Below are positions 7,613-16,913 of a stretch of DNA of 64,000 nucleotides, piece after piece. The stretch is from Cedecea neteri. GTDB taxonomy: Bacteria; Pseudomonadota; Gammaproteobacteria; Enterobacterales; Enterobacteriaceae. The notes beneath the pieces were generated by a model that did no database searches, was not told the origin of the DNA, and saw nothing but the letters and a program-made list of their open reading frames with translations. Both the position numbers and the translations under genes were made by a program. How positions within the stretch are numbered: position 1 is the first letter of the stretch; each line of letters begins with the position of its first letter. Where the stretch lies: NCBI RefSeq assembly GCF_000758305.1, contig NZ_CP009458.1, positions 2,356,001 through 2,420,000 on the forward strand, given 5' to 3'.

Positions 7613-8778
7613 GGCATTCTCCCCAGCAGAATACTGGCGTTGTTTCCGCCAAAGGCGAAAGAGTTAGAGAGGATAACCGGGCGCTCAAGCGGCCTGGCGT
7701 AGTCAATAATGCCGCAGGGCGGCAGGGCCGGATCGCGAGGAGAACGGCTGAAATCCTGCGGAGGAAGGGGTAAATCACGCTGCAAAATCAGCATCGCAAT
7801 GGCCGCTTCGGTAATGCCTGCCGCACCTAAAGTATGCCCGGTAAGGTGTTTGGTAGAGCTACAGGGAATCTCCTCGCCAAACAGCGCGTGCATGACTTTG
7901 GACTCAACCTGGTCGTTTAGCTGTGTGGCGGTGCCGTGCAGATTGACGTAGCCGACTTCTTCCGGCGTCATTCCTGCATCGGCAAGGGCTTGCTGAATGG
8001 CGCGAATAGCCCCTTCACCTTCGGGATGTGGCGCCGAAATATGGTGGGCGTCGCTGGATTCGCCAACCCCAAGCAGCGCGATGGGCTGCGGCTCTTTCGT
8101 CAGCAGCATCAATGCCGCACCTTCCCCAATCGTGATGCCGTGGCGATCCCTGGCAAAGGGTTCACACAGCTCGGCAGAGAGCGATTCAAGGCTATGGAAG
8201 CCGTTGATCGGCATGCGGCTTAACGTGTCGGCGCCGCCAACAATGGCAACATCGGCAAGCCCGGCTTCAATCAAACGGCGGCCGCTGATCATCGCCCTGG
8301 CGCTGGATGAGCAGGCGGTGGAGAGCGTAAATGCCGGGCCGTCCAGTTTCAGCCAGTGGCTCAGGAAGCGGGAAGGATCGCCCAGCTCCTGCTGCGGGTA
8401 CTGCCAGCTGTGGTTCTCTTTATCGTTCAACGTCTGGTCGACGTAAATATCACCTTCATCGAGCCCGGATGTGCTGGTACCGAGGACGACAGCCACGCGG
8501 TCGTGACCAAACTTTTCTATTGCTTCATCGACCTGCGGCTGAATTTGCGCCAGCGCGGCCAGCAGCAGTTGGTTGTTGCGGGAGCGATGGGCGGCGAAAG
8601 TTTCCGGAATAGCCGGTAACTCACCATCAACACCACCCAAAATGGCTTCTGCGTGCCCCTGCAGCCAGCCGCTGCGTGCCCGCATGCCTGGCGCACAGTT
8701 CTGGCCCAGATTAGCGGCGATGTTATCGAGGTCATTGCCCAGCGCGTTAATCATGCCGACGGCGGAAATATAAATCAT
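7609..8778 (-). CDS. apeO: Aryl polyene beta-ketoacyl-ACP synthase ApeO (KS partner of ApeC)
   Basis: A FabF-like ketosynthase of 389 residues from the ATG at 8778. That start is preferred because AGGTGA sits six bases upstream; a GTG nine bases earlier lacks this spacing. The catalytic residues are C156 (LSTACSSS), H281 (NLHGTATQLND) and H315 (TKHLTGHTLGAAG). In characterised clusters ApeO pairs with the chain-length factor ApeC to form the main elongating ketosynthase. The ATG follows the apeN stop by one base and the stop overlaps the apeP start (ATGA). Confidence 0.9.
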   Translation of the reverse strand: MIYISAVGMINALGNDLDNIAANLGQNCAPGMRARSGWLQGHAEAILGGVDGELPAIPETFAAHRSRNNQLLLAALAQIQPQVDEAIEKFGHDRVAVVLGTSTSGLDEGDIYVDQTLNDKENHSWQYPQQELGDPSRFLSHWLKLDGPAFTLSTACSSSARAMISGRRLIEAGLADVAIVGGADTLSRMPINGFHSLESLSAELCEPFARDRHGITIGEGAALMLLTKEPQPIALLGVGESSDAHHISAPHPEGEGAIRAIQQALADAGMTPEEVGYVNLHGTATQLNDQVESKVMHALFGEEIPCSSTKHLTGHTLGAAGITEAAIAMLILQRDLPLPPQDFSRSPRDPALPPCGIIDYARPLERPVILSNSFAFGGNNASILLGRMP

Positions 8779-8779
8779 C

Positions 8780-9364
8780 TCAGTCACCTAAATATTGAAT
8801 GGTGATGTGGTACTTAAAGACATATTGCTGAATGCTTATCGGCTCGCGCTGGCCTTTGCGCATCAGGTAGGTGATTTCGGTCACTAGCTTGCCGCTGGCA
8901 TTGCGTAGCTCGCGCTTATCGCCTTTGTCGGTGAGCGTCCAGCCTTTCGGCAACTGTGGCTGCCAGGCGGAAATCGGCCAGTGGCTGAGCATCACGTCGG
9001 CCAGAACCTGACTTGCCGGGGGCAGCTGCGGGACGACAATAGACTGCTCGGTATGCAGCCCTTTTTCATCGTAGGTGACCAGGAACAGGCGGATCCCTAC
9101 CGAGGACAGACCGGCCAGCGTCAGCTTTTTATCGTCGGCGTTGAGCATCACCAAAAGTGATTGGGTTTTACCGTTAAAGCTGCCGGTTAACAGCTGCTGC
9201 GAGTTCACCGTCGGGGAAATCCCCGGTGCCGGGAGCGTAACGCGTGCGCCGGGCTCCAGCCAGGCCTGCGGGCGGCCTTGCTGGTCTTTCGGCGAGTGGC
9301 TACAGCCGGTCAGCATCAGCGCAGCGGCAAGCGATACGGCGTGCCAAAAGTTAAGCTTTATCAT
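8780..9364 (-). CDS. apeN: Aryl polyene cluster lipoprotein ApeN (DUF3261-like)
   Basis: A 194-residue predicted lipoprotein. The N-terminal signal ends in the lipobox LTGC (residues 18-21), followed by SHSPKDQQG. No catalytic motif is recognised; it resembles the DUF3261 family found in aryl polyene clusters. Position between the MMPL exporter apeM and the ketosynthase apeO suggests a role in moving or anchoring the lipid product at the envelope, but this is inference. Its ATG overlaps the apeM stop in ATGA. Confidence 0.8.
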   Translation of the reverse strand: MIKLNFWHAVSLAAALMLTGCSHSPKDQQGRPQAWLEPGARVTLPAPGISPTVNSQQLLTGSFNGKTQSLLVMLNADDKKLTLAGLSSVGIRLFLVTYDEKGLHTEQSIVVPQLPPASQVLADVMLSHWPISAWQPQLPKGWTLTDKGDKRELRNASGKLVTEITYLMRKGQREPISIQQYVFKYHITIQYLGD

Positions 9365-11685
9365 TTCTTCTTTTTCCCTTTTTTAGCGGGCATAGCCAGC
9401 GGAGACAGCAGGAAGGCGGTAAAGATCCCGCTGACCAGAACGATGCCAAAGCTGCTTATTGCCTGCGTGGCGCTAAAGACCAGCATGCCGAGCGTCAGTA
9501 GCGTGGTGACCATTGCCAGCGTGATGGCAAGCAGCGAGGTCAGCGGCGTGCCGCGCGGGTTGCTGAAAAACAGCGTGTAGTTAATGCCGATGCCGAGCAC
9601 CAGCACCAGAGCCAGCAGCGAAAACAGGTTCACGGCGTGGCCAGTCAGCGATAAAACGGCCAGGCCGCAGCTCAGTGACAAAACGGAGGGCACCAGACTG
9701 ATGAGGCCTTTGCGCCAGCCAAGACGGAGCATGGCCCCGCAGGCGATGACGGCTAATGCCACCAGCAACAGGCCGGTCAGAATATGTCGGTAAAGCGCAA
9801 ACAATGTATCGAAGGTCTCTTTCCGGTCGACCCAGGCCACGCCAGGCTGTTTTGCCGCCAGCTTGTTCAAGGCGGCTGATTGTTTAACGCCGTCAACCGG
9901 CACCAGCACACCGCTTTCGCCATGGCTCAGCGTGATCCACAGCAGGCGCCATCCCTCACTTGCCGGGCTTTTTAGCCAGTCGGACACCGCCACTGGCATG
10001 GGGCTGAGATCTGGCGTAACCGTCTGTAGTCCGGCTTGCTGCAGAGCCTGCGAAACCGCAGGAGTAGCCTGCTGTAAAAGCGCTAAATCCTGCTGCTGAC
10101 GAGCCAGCGAGTTGACGGGCAAGGTTCGATACCCGCCGATCAGGCCGCTATTTTTTGCCTGCTCCAGCTCGGGCGTAAACGCCTCAAGGCGCTCAAGCGT
10201 TTGCTGTGGCGTACTGCCATAAACCACAAACCATTTCTGATCGACGCTTTGCCCGGTCAGCGCGGTAATGGTTTTTTCCTGGGAAAGTAAATGCTGCGGT
10301 AATGCCTGTAGCTGGGAGATATCGTCATTAACCTTTAGCGTAGAAACACCGACAAGCGAGAAGACCGCCAGCGCAACCGGCAGCCCGACGGAGAGCTTTT
10401 TATTCCGCCGCCAGGCGGCGAGCCAGCGCAGCATCAGCACCATGGCTGGTACCGGGCGAACCGGCAGGCCACGGCACAGCCACGGGTGCCAGAAAATGAC
10501 CGTCAGGCAAGAGGTGCTTAGCCCCACGGCGGCGAAAACGGCCATCTGGCGAATACCGGGGAACGGGGCGAGCATCATGATCAGGTAAGCTGCAACGGTA
10601 GTGAGCAGCGCTAAAAGCAACGCATTACGCACCTTCGCCAGACTTTGCCACGGCGTGACTTCGCTACCGTGCACCATGCGTTCCGTCAGGTAGTAAAGCG
10701 TATAGTCGGCGGAAATACCGATGATGCTCATGCTCATCACCAGCGTCATCAGGTGCAGTTCGCCGAAGATAAGCAGGGTGACGACGGTGCCGGCAAGCGC
10801 GCCGATACCGATGGAAATGACGCACAGCACGAGCGGGCGCAGGGAGCGAAAAACCGCCACAACCAGCAGCACCACGCCGAGCAGGGTAGCTACGCCAAGC
10901 GTGGAGATATCTTTCTTCGCCTGTTGGCTGGCGTAATCGCTGTAAAACACCGTGCCACGAGAAAGGATCTGCGCCTGCGGATAACGTTCGCTCAGTTGTT
11001 GTTTAAGGGAGTCGAGCGTAGTCACTAAACCGTGGGTTTGCTGCATGTCAAAAGAGGAGCCCGCCAGCTCGCCGTGCAGCAAATACCAGTAATTACCTTG
11101 CTCATCCTGAGTCACCAGCCAGCCGTCCATTAGCCTGAGGCGTTGGCCGTTTTTGGCCATAGCCAGCTGCGAACCGCGCATTAGCATCAGCGGGTCGTTT
11201 TGCAGCTCTTTCCCGCTGACGCCGGAAAAGGCGGAGTAAAGCTGGGAGAGGATCCACTGCGCCTGTGCATCCCCGCCGTTTTGCAGACGTGCCCGCGTGT
11301 CGGCATCAAGCATGCCGTTGCGGTGCTGCCAGAAAAACGCGCCCCACTGCTGCTGGGCTGCGGCATCCATCGGGCCTTTGACTTCGGCAAGCGCGTGCGA
11401 ACGCTGGAGCAGGCTGAGCCAGGCCTGCGCCACGGCCGGATCGGCTTTTTTACCCGGGCTGACCAGCCAGACCAGCTGCTTGTCCAGACGCTGCATAAAG
11501 CCGTCGTTCAGGGCCGGGGGGATCGCGCCCAGCGCCTGTTTGGGCAGCATAGCCAGCACGCTACTGTTCATCCTCGAACCGGGCAGCAGGGTGAGTAAAG
11601 CCGCCAGCAGGATCAGACAGGCGAGGCCCCACAGCAGGACCGGGGCTTTGCGGTTACTGTGCGACAAAGCGCTGGAGTTCGTCAT
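9361..11685 (-). CDS. apeM: Aryl polyene MMPL/RND-type exporter ApeM
   Basis: A 774-residue inner-membrane protein of the MMPL/RND superfamily. One span lies near the N-terminus (about 14-35), then a periplasmic domain, a block of five spans (about 255-420), a second periplasmic domain and a final block of spans (about 635-765). The two halves are similar, with motifs such as IGISADYTLYYLTE and LGIGINYTLFFSN at equivalent positions. It is expected to pass the aryl polyene lipid across or out of the inner membrane, working with LolA-like ApeL and lipoprotein ApeN. The lysine-rich C-terminus (PAKKGKKKK) is cytoplasmic. Its start overlaps apeL by 32 nt. Confidence 0.87.
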   Translation of the reverse strand: MTNSSALSHSNRKAPVLLWGLACLILLAALLTLLPGSRMNSSVLAMLPKQALGAIPPALNDGFMQRLDKQLVWLVSPGKKADPAVAQAWLSLLQRSHALAEVKGPMDAAAQQQWGAFFWQHRNGMLDADTRARLQNGGDAQAQWILSQLYSAFSGVSGKELQNDPLMLMRGSQLAMAKNGQRLRLMDGWLVTQDEQGNYWYLLHGELAGSSFDMQQTHGLVTTLDSLKQQLSERYPQAQILSRGTVFYSDYASQQAKKDISTLGVATLLGVVLLVVAVFRSLRPLVLCVISIGIGALAGTVVTLLIFGELHLMTLVMSMSIIGISADYTLYYLTERMVHGSEVTPWQSLAKVRNALLLALLTTVAAYLIMMLAPFPGIRQMAVFAAVGLSTSCLTVIFWHPWLCRGLPVRPVPAMVLMLRWLAAWRRNKKLSVGLPVALAVFSLVGVSTLKVNDDISQLQALPQHLLSQEKTITALTGQSVDQKWFVVYGSTPQQTLERLEAFTPELEQAKNSGLIGGYRTLPVNSLARQQQDLALLQQATPAVSQALQQAGLQTVTPDLSPMPVAVSDWLKSPASEGWRLLWITLSHGESGVLVPVDGVKQSAALNKLAAKQPGVAWVDRKETFDTLFALYRHILTGLLLVALAVIACGAMLRLGWRKGLISLVPSVLSLSCGLAVLSLTGHAVNLFSLLALVLVLGIGINYTLFFSNPRGTPLTSLLAITLAMVTTLLTLGMLVFSATQAISSFGIVLVSGIFTAFLLSPLAMPAKKGKKKK

Positions 11686-12259
11686 CGGTGAGCTGAGCCG
11701 GGGTCAGTTTATGTTGAGAGAGCGTGATATCCGTGCGGTCTCCCTGTTTGTCATTGAGCTGGATGCTATCCAGATACTGACCGCCGGCAAGATCGATGCT
11801 GGCGAAAATCTTGTCCAGCGGCGTGACGATTGGCGTCAGGCGCAGCGTCCAGCGGCCTTCGCCTTTGTCGGCAAACGCCACGCGGAAGTTCTGCTCCAGC
11901 ACTTTACGGTCGGCCTGGAACAGCGCGCGCAGCAGGTGGTTAAACTGGAACATCTGCGGGTTATTTTCCGCAGTTATCGTCTGAGGCGGCTGGCCGTTAA
12001 TGGCCTGAACCATGCGGGTGTCGTCCAGCAGTAGCTTCATGGAGAAAGGGGTCGTCTGGTCCCAGAGCAGGCCTTTATCCCGGGCAATTAACATTTCGCC
12101 GGAGGATTTCAGCGGCTGCGGCAGATCTTTAATGGTACGCGTTTGCTCGAAATGCGCGCGGACCACCGGTTGTTCGGTGAAACGCTGTTGCAGGGCGTCA
12201 AGCGTGAGAGCGTTGACGACGGGGCTGAGCAGCAGCGCCAGCACTGGCCAATATTTCAT
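11654..12259 (-). CDS. apeL: LolA-like periplasmic carrier ApeL
   Basis: A 201-residue secreted protein with a signal peptide ending near SPVVNA (about residues 1-17). The remainder resembles LolA: LDALQQRFTEQPVVRAHFEQ followed by SGEMLIARDKGLLWDQTTPF, the beta-strand pattern of the lipoprotein carrier fold. LolA proteins ferry lipid-modified molecules across the periplasm; in this cluster the likely cargo is the aryl polyene lipid. It overlaps apeK (ATGA) and apeM, consistent with coupled expression of the export group ApeL-ApeM-ApeN. Confidence 0.87.
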   Translation of the reverse strand: MKYWPVLALLLSPVVNALTLDALQQRFTEQPVVRAHFEQTRTIKDLPQPLKSSGEMLIARDKGLLWDQTTPFSMKLLLDDTRMVQAINGQPPQTITAENNPQMFQFNHLLRALFQADRKVLEQNFRVAFADKGEGRWTLRLTPIVTPLDKIFASIDLAGGQYLDSIQLNDKQGDRTDITLSQHKLTPAQLTDDELQRFVAQ

Positions 12260-12678
12260 GGTTTGACTCCCATACGTTCAAATAAAATGTCCGGGCTGAC
12301 GAAGCACAGTTCATTGCTTTTTTCTTCGACCGCGACCTGAATGGTGTAGCCGCTGGTGGCGCGTTTTCCGGTTTCGGCGTCGAAAATTTCATAGCCGATA
12401 CGCAGGCGGTTTTCGTATTCCTCAATCCTTGCCCGAACGCGAATGCGCTGCTCAAACGTCAGGGGATTACGGTACTTCACGCGGGTATCCACCACGGGCC
12501 ATAAATAGCCGGACTCTTTCATCTGGCGGTAGCCGTAATTGAACTGGTTTAGCAGCGCCTCGCGGGCAATTTCGAAGTAGCGAAAATAGTTGCCGTGCCA
12601 GGCGACGCCCATCATGTCGACGTCATGAAAAGGGATAGTCAGTTCGACTTCTGCGGTAAAACGGGGATCGTTATTCAC
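12256..12678 (-). CDS. apeK: Acyl-CoA/ACP thioesterase ApeK (4HBT family)
   Basis: A 140-residue hotdog thioesterase of the 4-hydroxybenzoyl-CoA type. HDVDMMGVAWHGNYFRYFE places the catalytic Asp at D21 and a conserved His at H28. It probably releases or proofreads acyl-ACP chains in aryl polyene synthesis. The start is GTG with AAGGAG eight bases upstream, inside the end of apeJ, and its stop overlaps apeL (ATGA). Other single-domain hotdog enzymes look similar, so substrate is inferred from neighbours. Confidence 0.87.
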   Translation of the reverse strand: MNNDPRFTAEVELTIPFHDVDMMGVAWHGNYFRYFEIAREALLNQFNYGYRQMKESGYLWPVVDTRVKYRNPLTFEQRIRVRARIEEYENRLRIGYEIFDAETGKRATSGYTIQVAVEEKSNELCFVSPDILFERMGVKP

Positions 12679-12681
12679 CCT

Positions 12682-14373
12682 TTACTCCTTGTCTTTGACG
12701 TCCGGCAATTGCCAGAAATCGAAAAAATTAAACCAGTCGAGCGGCGACCGTAGAGCATGGTGCTCAAGGCGCTCCGCGTAGCGGTCGATAGTGCGTTGCA
12801 GCGCGGCCTGGCGTTCCGTGCGCGGCAGCAGAAGCGGGTCGGCAAAAGGCTCGCAGTGAATGCGAAGCTTGCCCTCCTCGCGCAGGGCAAAAATCAGCTC
12901 GACCGGGCAGCGCAGAATAGAGGCCAGGATGAACGGGCCCTGCGGGAACGGTGCGGCCTGGCCCATAAACGGGCTCCAGCAGACGCGCCATTCGTTGCCG
13001 CGCTGCGGGTTAACCGCTACGCGATCGCCAACAATGGCAATCCACTCGCCGCGCTCCAGCTTCTCTTTGAGCAGCATGGCGGTGTCGGGCCCAATGTCGG
13101 TGACCGGCATCAGGTTCAGCCCGGCCTGAGGAGCCATCTCCTGCATGATCTGCTTAAAGCGCTGGGCGTTATCGTTAAACACCAGCGCATTGATGGTTTT
13201 ACTGCCTTCCAGCTGCGCCAGCGCGCGGCAGGCCTCAACGTCGCCTAAATGGGAAGCGAGCAGCAGTTTTCCCGCGGTACCGCTGGTGTTGAGCGTTTGC
13301 TCCGCGCCAGGCGCGAACAAAACGTCACGGCCGAGCCGCAGTTCGCCGCGCCAGCTGGCGATTTTATCCAGCATGGCGTCGCCAAAACGCAGGAAGTGGC
13401 GGAAGCTGTTCAGGTTGGCCGGTATTGGCATACTGCGGGCCGTAAGCTGCGTGCGGACACGTGAAATCCAGCTTTGTGAAGCTTTACGAGCTCGGTGTGC
13501 GGTGAGCCAGTAAACGCCCACGACCGGGTAAAGCAGCAGGGAAAATGCACCTCGCCCCAACAGACGCCAGACCAGCAGCATCAGGCGCATGCCCCACAGA
13601 CCTTTGACCTCTTTCTGTTCTGCCCAGTGTTGTTTTTTACGGCGAAACAGCAGGGAAGGGATACGCGGCAGCATGCCGAAGAACAGACGGGTGTGCATCA
13701 GCGAGATGCGGCAGTTATCTTTGAGCGCGTCGAAGTGCGACAGGCCATCCAGCGGATAGGTCACGCGGGTTGGCACGAAATAGCTGGTGTTGCCCTGCCA
13801 GTAAAGACGCACCATGACTTCGGTGTCGAAGTCCATGCGCTTGCCCAGGGAAACGCGCCCGGCAAGCTTCAGCGTAGGGGCTACCGGATAAACCCGGAAC
13901 CCGCACATGCTGTCTTTCAGCTGCAGCGACAGCGTTTCTATCCACACCCAGATGTGGGTTATCCAGCGGCCATAAAGGCGCGAGCGGGGAATAGAATCGT
14001 CATAAATGGGCTGCCCGGAAATCAGCGCTTCCGGGTGCTGCTGCGCGAGCTCAAGCAGCTTAGGGATATCTTCTACGGCATGCTGACCGTCGGCATCCAC
14101 CTGTACGGCGTGGCTATAGCCCTTTTCTGCGGCAACCCTCAGCCCATGAATGACGGCTTCGCCTTTGCCGGCATTCGACGGCAGGTGAATCAGCGTCAGG
14201 TTTGCATGATGGGCATCTAACTGCTCAAGGATCTGACGCGTAGCGTCATCGCTACCGTCGTCGACAACGATGCAGGGTAAATCAAAGGGGGTCAGGCGCG
14301 TGAGAACGCCCGGCATCATAGCGCCGTGGTTATAGCAGGGGATAAGGACGCAGGGGCTGAAAGTCAGCGACAT
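12682..14373 (-). CDS. apeJ: Bifunctional glycosyltransferase/acyltransferase ApeJ
   Basis: A 563-residue two-domain fusion. Residues 1-240 are a GT-A family 2 glycosyltransferase: VLIPCYNHGAMMPG, CIVVDDGSDDATRQIL and the DXD-like QVDADGQHAVED. A membrane-proximal segment near 270-295 links to a C-terminal lysophospholipid acyltransferase (LABLAT) domain at about 320-550, with LLASHLGDVEACRAL supplying the HX4E-like catalytic motif. It likely attaches a sugar and/or fatty acyl group to link the polyene to its membrane anchor. It starts ten bases inside apeI. Confidence 0.88.
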   Translation of the reverse strand: MSLTFSPCVLIPCYNHGAMMPGVLTRLTPFDLPCIVVDDGSDDATRQILEQLDAHHANLTLIHLPSNAGKGEAVIHGLRVAAEKGYSHAVQVDADGQHAVEDIPKLLELAQQHPEALISGQPIYDDSIPRSRLYGRWITHIWVWIETLSLQLKDSMCGFRVYPVAPTLKLAGRVSLGKRMDFDTEVMVRLYWQGNTSYFVPTRVTYPLDGLSHFDALKDNCRISLMHTRLFFGMLPRIPSLLFRRKKQHWAEQKEVKGLWGMRLMLLVWRLLGRGAFSLLLYPVVGVYWLTAHRARKASQSWISRVRTQLTARSMPIPANLNSFRHFLRFGDAMLDKIASWRGELRLGRDVLFAPGAEQTLNTSGTAGKLLLASHLGDVEACRALAQLEGSKTINALVFNDNAQRFKQIMQEMAPQAGLNLMPVTDIGPDTAMLLKEKLERGEWIAIVGDRVAVNPQRGNEWRVCWSPFMGQAAPFPQGPFILASILRCPVELIFALREEGKLRIHCEPFADPLLLPRTERQAALQRTIDRYAERLEHHALRSPLDWFNFFDFWQLPDVKDKE

Positions 14374-14717
14374 AGGCGGATTTTCCCGCTGCTGGCGGTA
14401 TGGCGTTGTTCACCGTCATGGCGTTGAAAGCTAAAGCTCAAGACCTGGCGGGCTTCATGCCATTCCAGTGCTAACGTGACGGTCGTTTCCGGCAGCAGCG
14501 GTGCCTGGAATTTTACGTTCTGAATGCTGTGGAAACGGTAGCCTGGTGCCAACAAGTCACAGGCATACCGCATCACCCAATCCAGTTGGGCAACGCCCGG
14601 TAGCAAAGGCTGTACGGCAAAGTGACCCTGGAACCAGAACAGGGAAGGGTCGAGATAAAGCACGACGTCCAGCTTTTCCGGCTGTGCCTGGTGGCGCTCA
14701 ATTTCATGAGGTTTCAT
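14364..14717 (-). CDS. apeI: Aryl polyene 3-hydroxyacyl-ACP dehydratase ApeI
   Basis: A 117-residue hotdog protein from the ATG at 14717, chosen because AGGAG lies eight bases upstream and the start overlaps the end of apeH; an earlier in-frame codon at 14747 lacks this. LFWFQGHFAVQPLLPGVAQL matches the FabZ/FabA active site, with H32 as the catalytic His. With ApeP it introduces the double bonds of the polyene. Compared with FabZ it is short but has the whole fold core. Confidence 0.87.
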   Translation of the reverse strand: MKPHEIERHQAQPEKLDVVLYLDPSLFWFQGHFAVQPLLPGVAQLDWVMRYACDLLAPGYRFHSIQNVKFQAPLLPETTVTLALEWHEARQVLSFSFQRHDGEQRHTASSGKIRLCR

Positions 14718-16065
14718 GAAATAACTCCTGTAATTGCGCATAGACACGCTTGTTCATGTTATTGACCGGGATCTCGTCCACCACGCGCCAGTAGCGCGGC
14801 ATGGCGACCGGTTCAAGCCACGGTTGAAGCGACCTTCGCCAGGCCATTTCCTGCGCCTTGCCGCTGCGCTGTAGCCAGCGCTGACGGGCAGATTCGTTGA
14901 GCACAAGCAGGACGCCAATTCCCTGACGCCCGCCGCGAGAAATCGGCAGCGCAGCGGCCTCGGAAATGCCTTCAAGCTCCAGCAGACGCTGTTCAATTTC
15001 CGTCAGCGAAATGCGCTTTTCTTCAATTTTAACGACACGTCCGCGGCGCCCCATCAGGCGAAATTTGCCGTCGGCCTCAATGTGAAGCACGTCATCCAGC
15101 AGCAGCCCTTCTTCGGCAGCAATCAGCGGCGAACGGGCGCGGAAGGAACCCTCTTCTGGGGTGATATTTACGCCCGGGAACGGCAGCCAGGCAACGTCAT
15201 CATGCTCCCGGTAGCGCCACGCGAGCACGCCGGTTTCGGTGCTGCCATAAATTTCATCCGGCAAGACGCCCAGCCATTGCGCAGCCTGCGTGACATCCTG
15301 CCAGGGTAGCAGGCCACCCGCCGAGAGGATCATTTTTACCGGCGGCGGGGAAAGCTGGCGATCCAGTCGTTTCAAAAAGGCCGGACTGCTGATAAACGCG
15401 TAGCGATGCTCGTGGCTTAGCGCGGCAAGCTGTTCGGCGTAATAAAGCATGGCGGCATGTAGCGGTTGCCCCAGGGTCATTGGCAAAAAGATGCGGAAGG
15501 TCAGCCCATAGAGATGCTGAGGCACGACCGAGGCGACTATCCTGCATCCTTCAAGCCGTTCGGCAAAATGCGCCGTCAGCAGGGCGGCTTCCCGATCCAG
15601 ATGAGTAATGGGTTTCACTACGCGTTTAGGCGTTCCGGTCGAGCCTGAGGTGAAGAGCTCCACAAAGGCATCGGCAGCAACGTCGGGGAAAAAGATGGTT
15701 TCTTCTTCGGTTTGTTGCTCTGAGCGCACAAGACAAAGTGGCCCTTGCCAGGCAAGGTCTTTGTCGCTTAATACGCCGTCGAACAAGCTGCGTTGCTCAT
15801 CAAGCAGCGCGCTCCGACAATGGCCTGGGATGACCGGCGTTCTTCCGGCATGAAGCGTCGCCAGCAGCGCCACAACAAACAGGTAACTGTTTTCAAAGCA
15901 CAGCGCCCAGCGCTGGCCGGGGCGATGAGCCATTTGCTGCATTAGCTGTGCGACGTCGTGGCGCAAATGCCCCAGCGTCCACTCTTGATTGCCAAGCCAG
16001 GCAATAAGCGTGGATGAAGGGCGTGGCGCGGTTAGCCACCCTGCCAGAGAAAGCGGTTGCTTCAT
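14704..16065 (-). CDS. apeH: Aryl acid AMP ligase / acyl-ACP synthetase ApeH
   Basis: A 453-residue member of the ANL adenylating superfamily. The P-loop-like motif VELFTSGSTGTPKRVVKP is at residues 135-152, YGSTETGVLAWR follows, and LMGRRGRVVKIEEKRISL forms the hinge near the C-terminal lid. In characterised aryl polyene systems ApeH activates 4-hydroxybenzoate and loads it on an ACP as starter unit. It is shorter than usual acyl-CoA synthetases but carries the key motifs. Its start overlaps apeG (ATGA) and its end overlaps apeI. Confidence 0.88.
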   Translation of the reverse strand: MKQPLSLAGWLTAPRPSSTLIAWLGNQEWTLGHLRHDVAQLMQQMAHRPGQRWALCFENSYLFVVALLATLHAGRTPVIPGHCRSALLDEQRSLFDGVLSDKDLAWQGPLCLVRSEQQTEEETIFFPDVAADAFVELFTSGSTGTPKRVVKPITHLDREAALLTAHFAERLEGCRIVASVVPQHLYGLTFRIFLPMTLGQPLHAAMLYYAEQLAALSHEHRYAFISSPAFLKRLDRQLSPPPVKMILSAGGLLPWQDVTQAAQWLGVLPDEIYGSTETGVLAWRYREHDDVAWLPFPGVNITPEEGSFRARSPLIAAEEGLLLDDVLHIEADGKFRLMGRRGRVVKIEEKRISLTEIEQRLLELEGISEAAALPISRGGRQGIGVLLVLNESARQRWLQRSGKAQEMAWRRSLQPWLEPVAMPRYWRVVDEIPVNNMNKRVYAQLQELFHETS

Positions 16066-16643
16066 TGAGATTCTCTTTTAATCACCCGGCGGCGAACCAG
16101 CCATTCTCCGGCCATTAACGTGCCCATCAGCAGATAGGCGATCATGCCGTTCCATGCCGTCCACAGCGCCATATCGCCGTGCAGCGCGGTAAACAAGGCA
16201 ATGCTGCCGTTCGCCACAAAAAACAGGCACCAGATCTGCGTCACGCGGCGGGTATAGCGCACCGCCGGTTCAGGAAGCTCCGGTTCACGCAGGCGTGCCA
16301 GACGTTCGACAATCGGCATCGAGGACCACAGCGAACCGCCGAAAACGGCCAGCATTACGCTGTTCACCACGACCGGATAAAACAGCAGCAGCTGATGCGT
16401 TTTCAGCAGGTAGCTGGCCGCGCACAGGATGATTCCTGCGACGGCGACAACCTGAGTGACGATGCGTAAAGGACCTGCCTGACGCCGGGTCTGACGAAAG
16501 CGGAAAAACAGCAGCAGAGCCATGAGCGGCAGCAGCCAGTGAAGGCTGTTATGCGCCAGGCCTAGCCAGATAATGCCAGGCCAGGCCAGCAGCAGCAGAC
16601 CGGTCAGCAGCTGTACACCCGGAAAAGCGCGAGCGCACGGCAC
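16062..16643 (-). CDS. apeG: Aryl polyene cluster integral membrane protein ApeG
   Basis: A 193-residue hydrophobic protein with several predicted spans (about residues 10-27, 33-48, 60-80, 85-105, 135-155, 160-180). It resembles the COG4648 membrane proteins typical of aryl polyene clusters. No enzymatic motif is seen and its role is not established. The GTG start lies seven bases after the apeF stop, and the stop overlaps apeH (ATGA). Confidence 0.8.
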   Translation of the reverse strand: MPCARAFPGVQLLTGLLLLAWPGIIWLGLAHNSLHWLLPLMALLLFFRFRQTRRQAGPLRIVTQVVAVAGIILCAASYLLKTHQLLLFYPVVVNSVMLAVFGGSLWSSMPIVERLARLREPELPEPAVRYTRRVTQIWCLFFVANGSIALFTALHGDMALWTAWNGMIAYLLMGTLMAGEWLVRRRVIKRESQ

Positions 16644-16649
16644 GGTGCG

Positions 16650-16901
16650 TTACGCTTCTCGTATCAGACGTTCTACCGCATCGACCACATCTTGTATGGT
16701 GCGAACGGCCTTGAACTCTTCCGGTTTGATTTTTTTGCCGGTTTTTTTCTGCAGATGGACGATCATGTCGACAGCATCAATGCTGTCTAACTCCAGATCT
16801 TCATACAGGCGAGCCTCTGGCTTGATGTCCTGAGGATCGATTTCAAACAGCTTTACCAGCAGCGCGGAAACTTCTTCATAGATAGCGTGTGGATCGGTCA
16901 T
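16650..16901 (-). CDS. apeF: Acyl carrier protein ApeF
   Basis: An 83-residue acidic acyl carrier protein. The phosphopantetheine attachment site is S40 in DLELDSIDAVDMIVHLQ. It is one of two ACPs in the cluster; in studied systems the pair splits the work of starter loading and chain extension. It sits 12 bases after apeE and is followed closely by apeG. A strong GGAGAG lies upstream of its ATG. Confidence 0.92.
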   Translation of the reverse strand: MTDPHAIYEEVSALLVKLFEIDPQDIKPEARLYEDLELDSIDAVDMIVHLQKKTGKKIKPEEFKAVRTIQDVVDAVERLIREA

Positions 16902-16913
16902 AACGGACTCTCC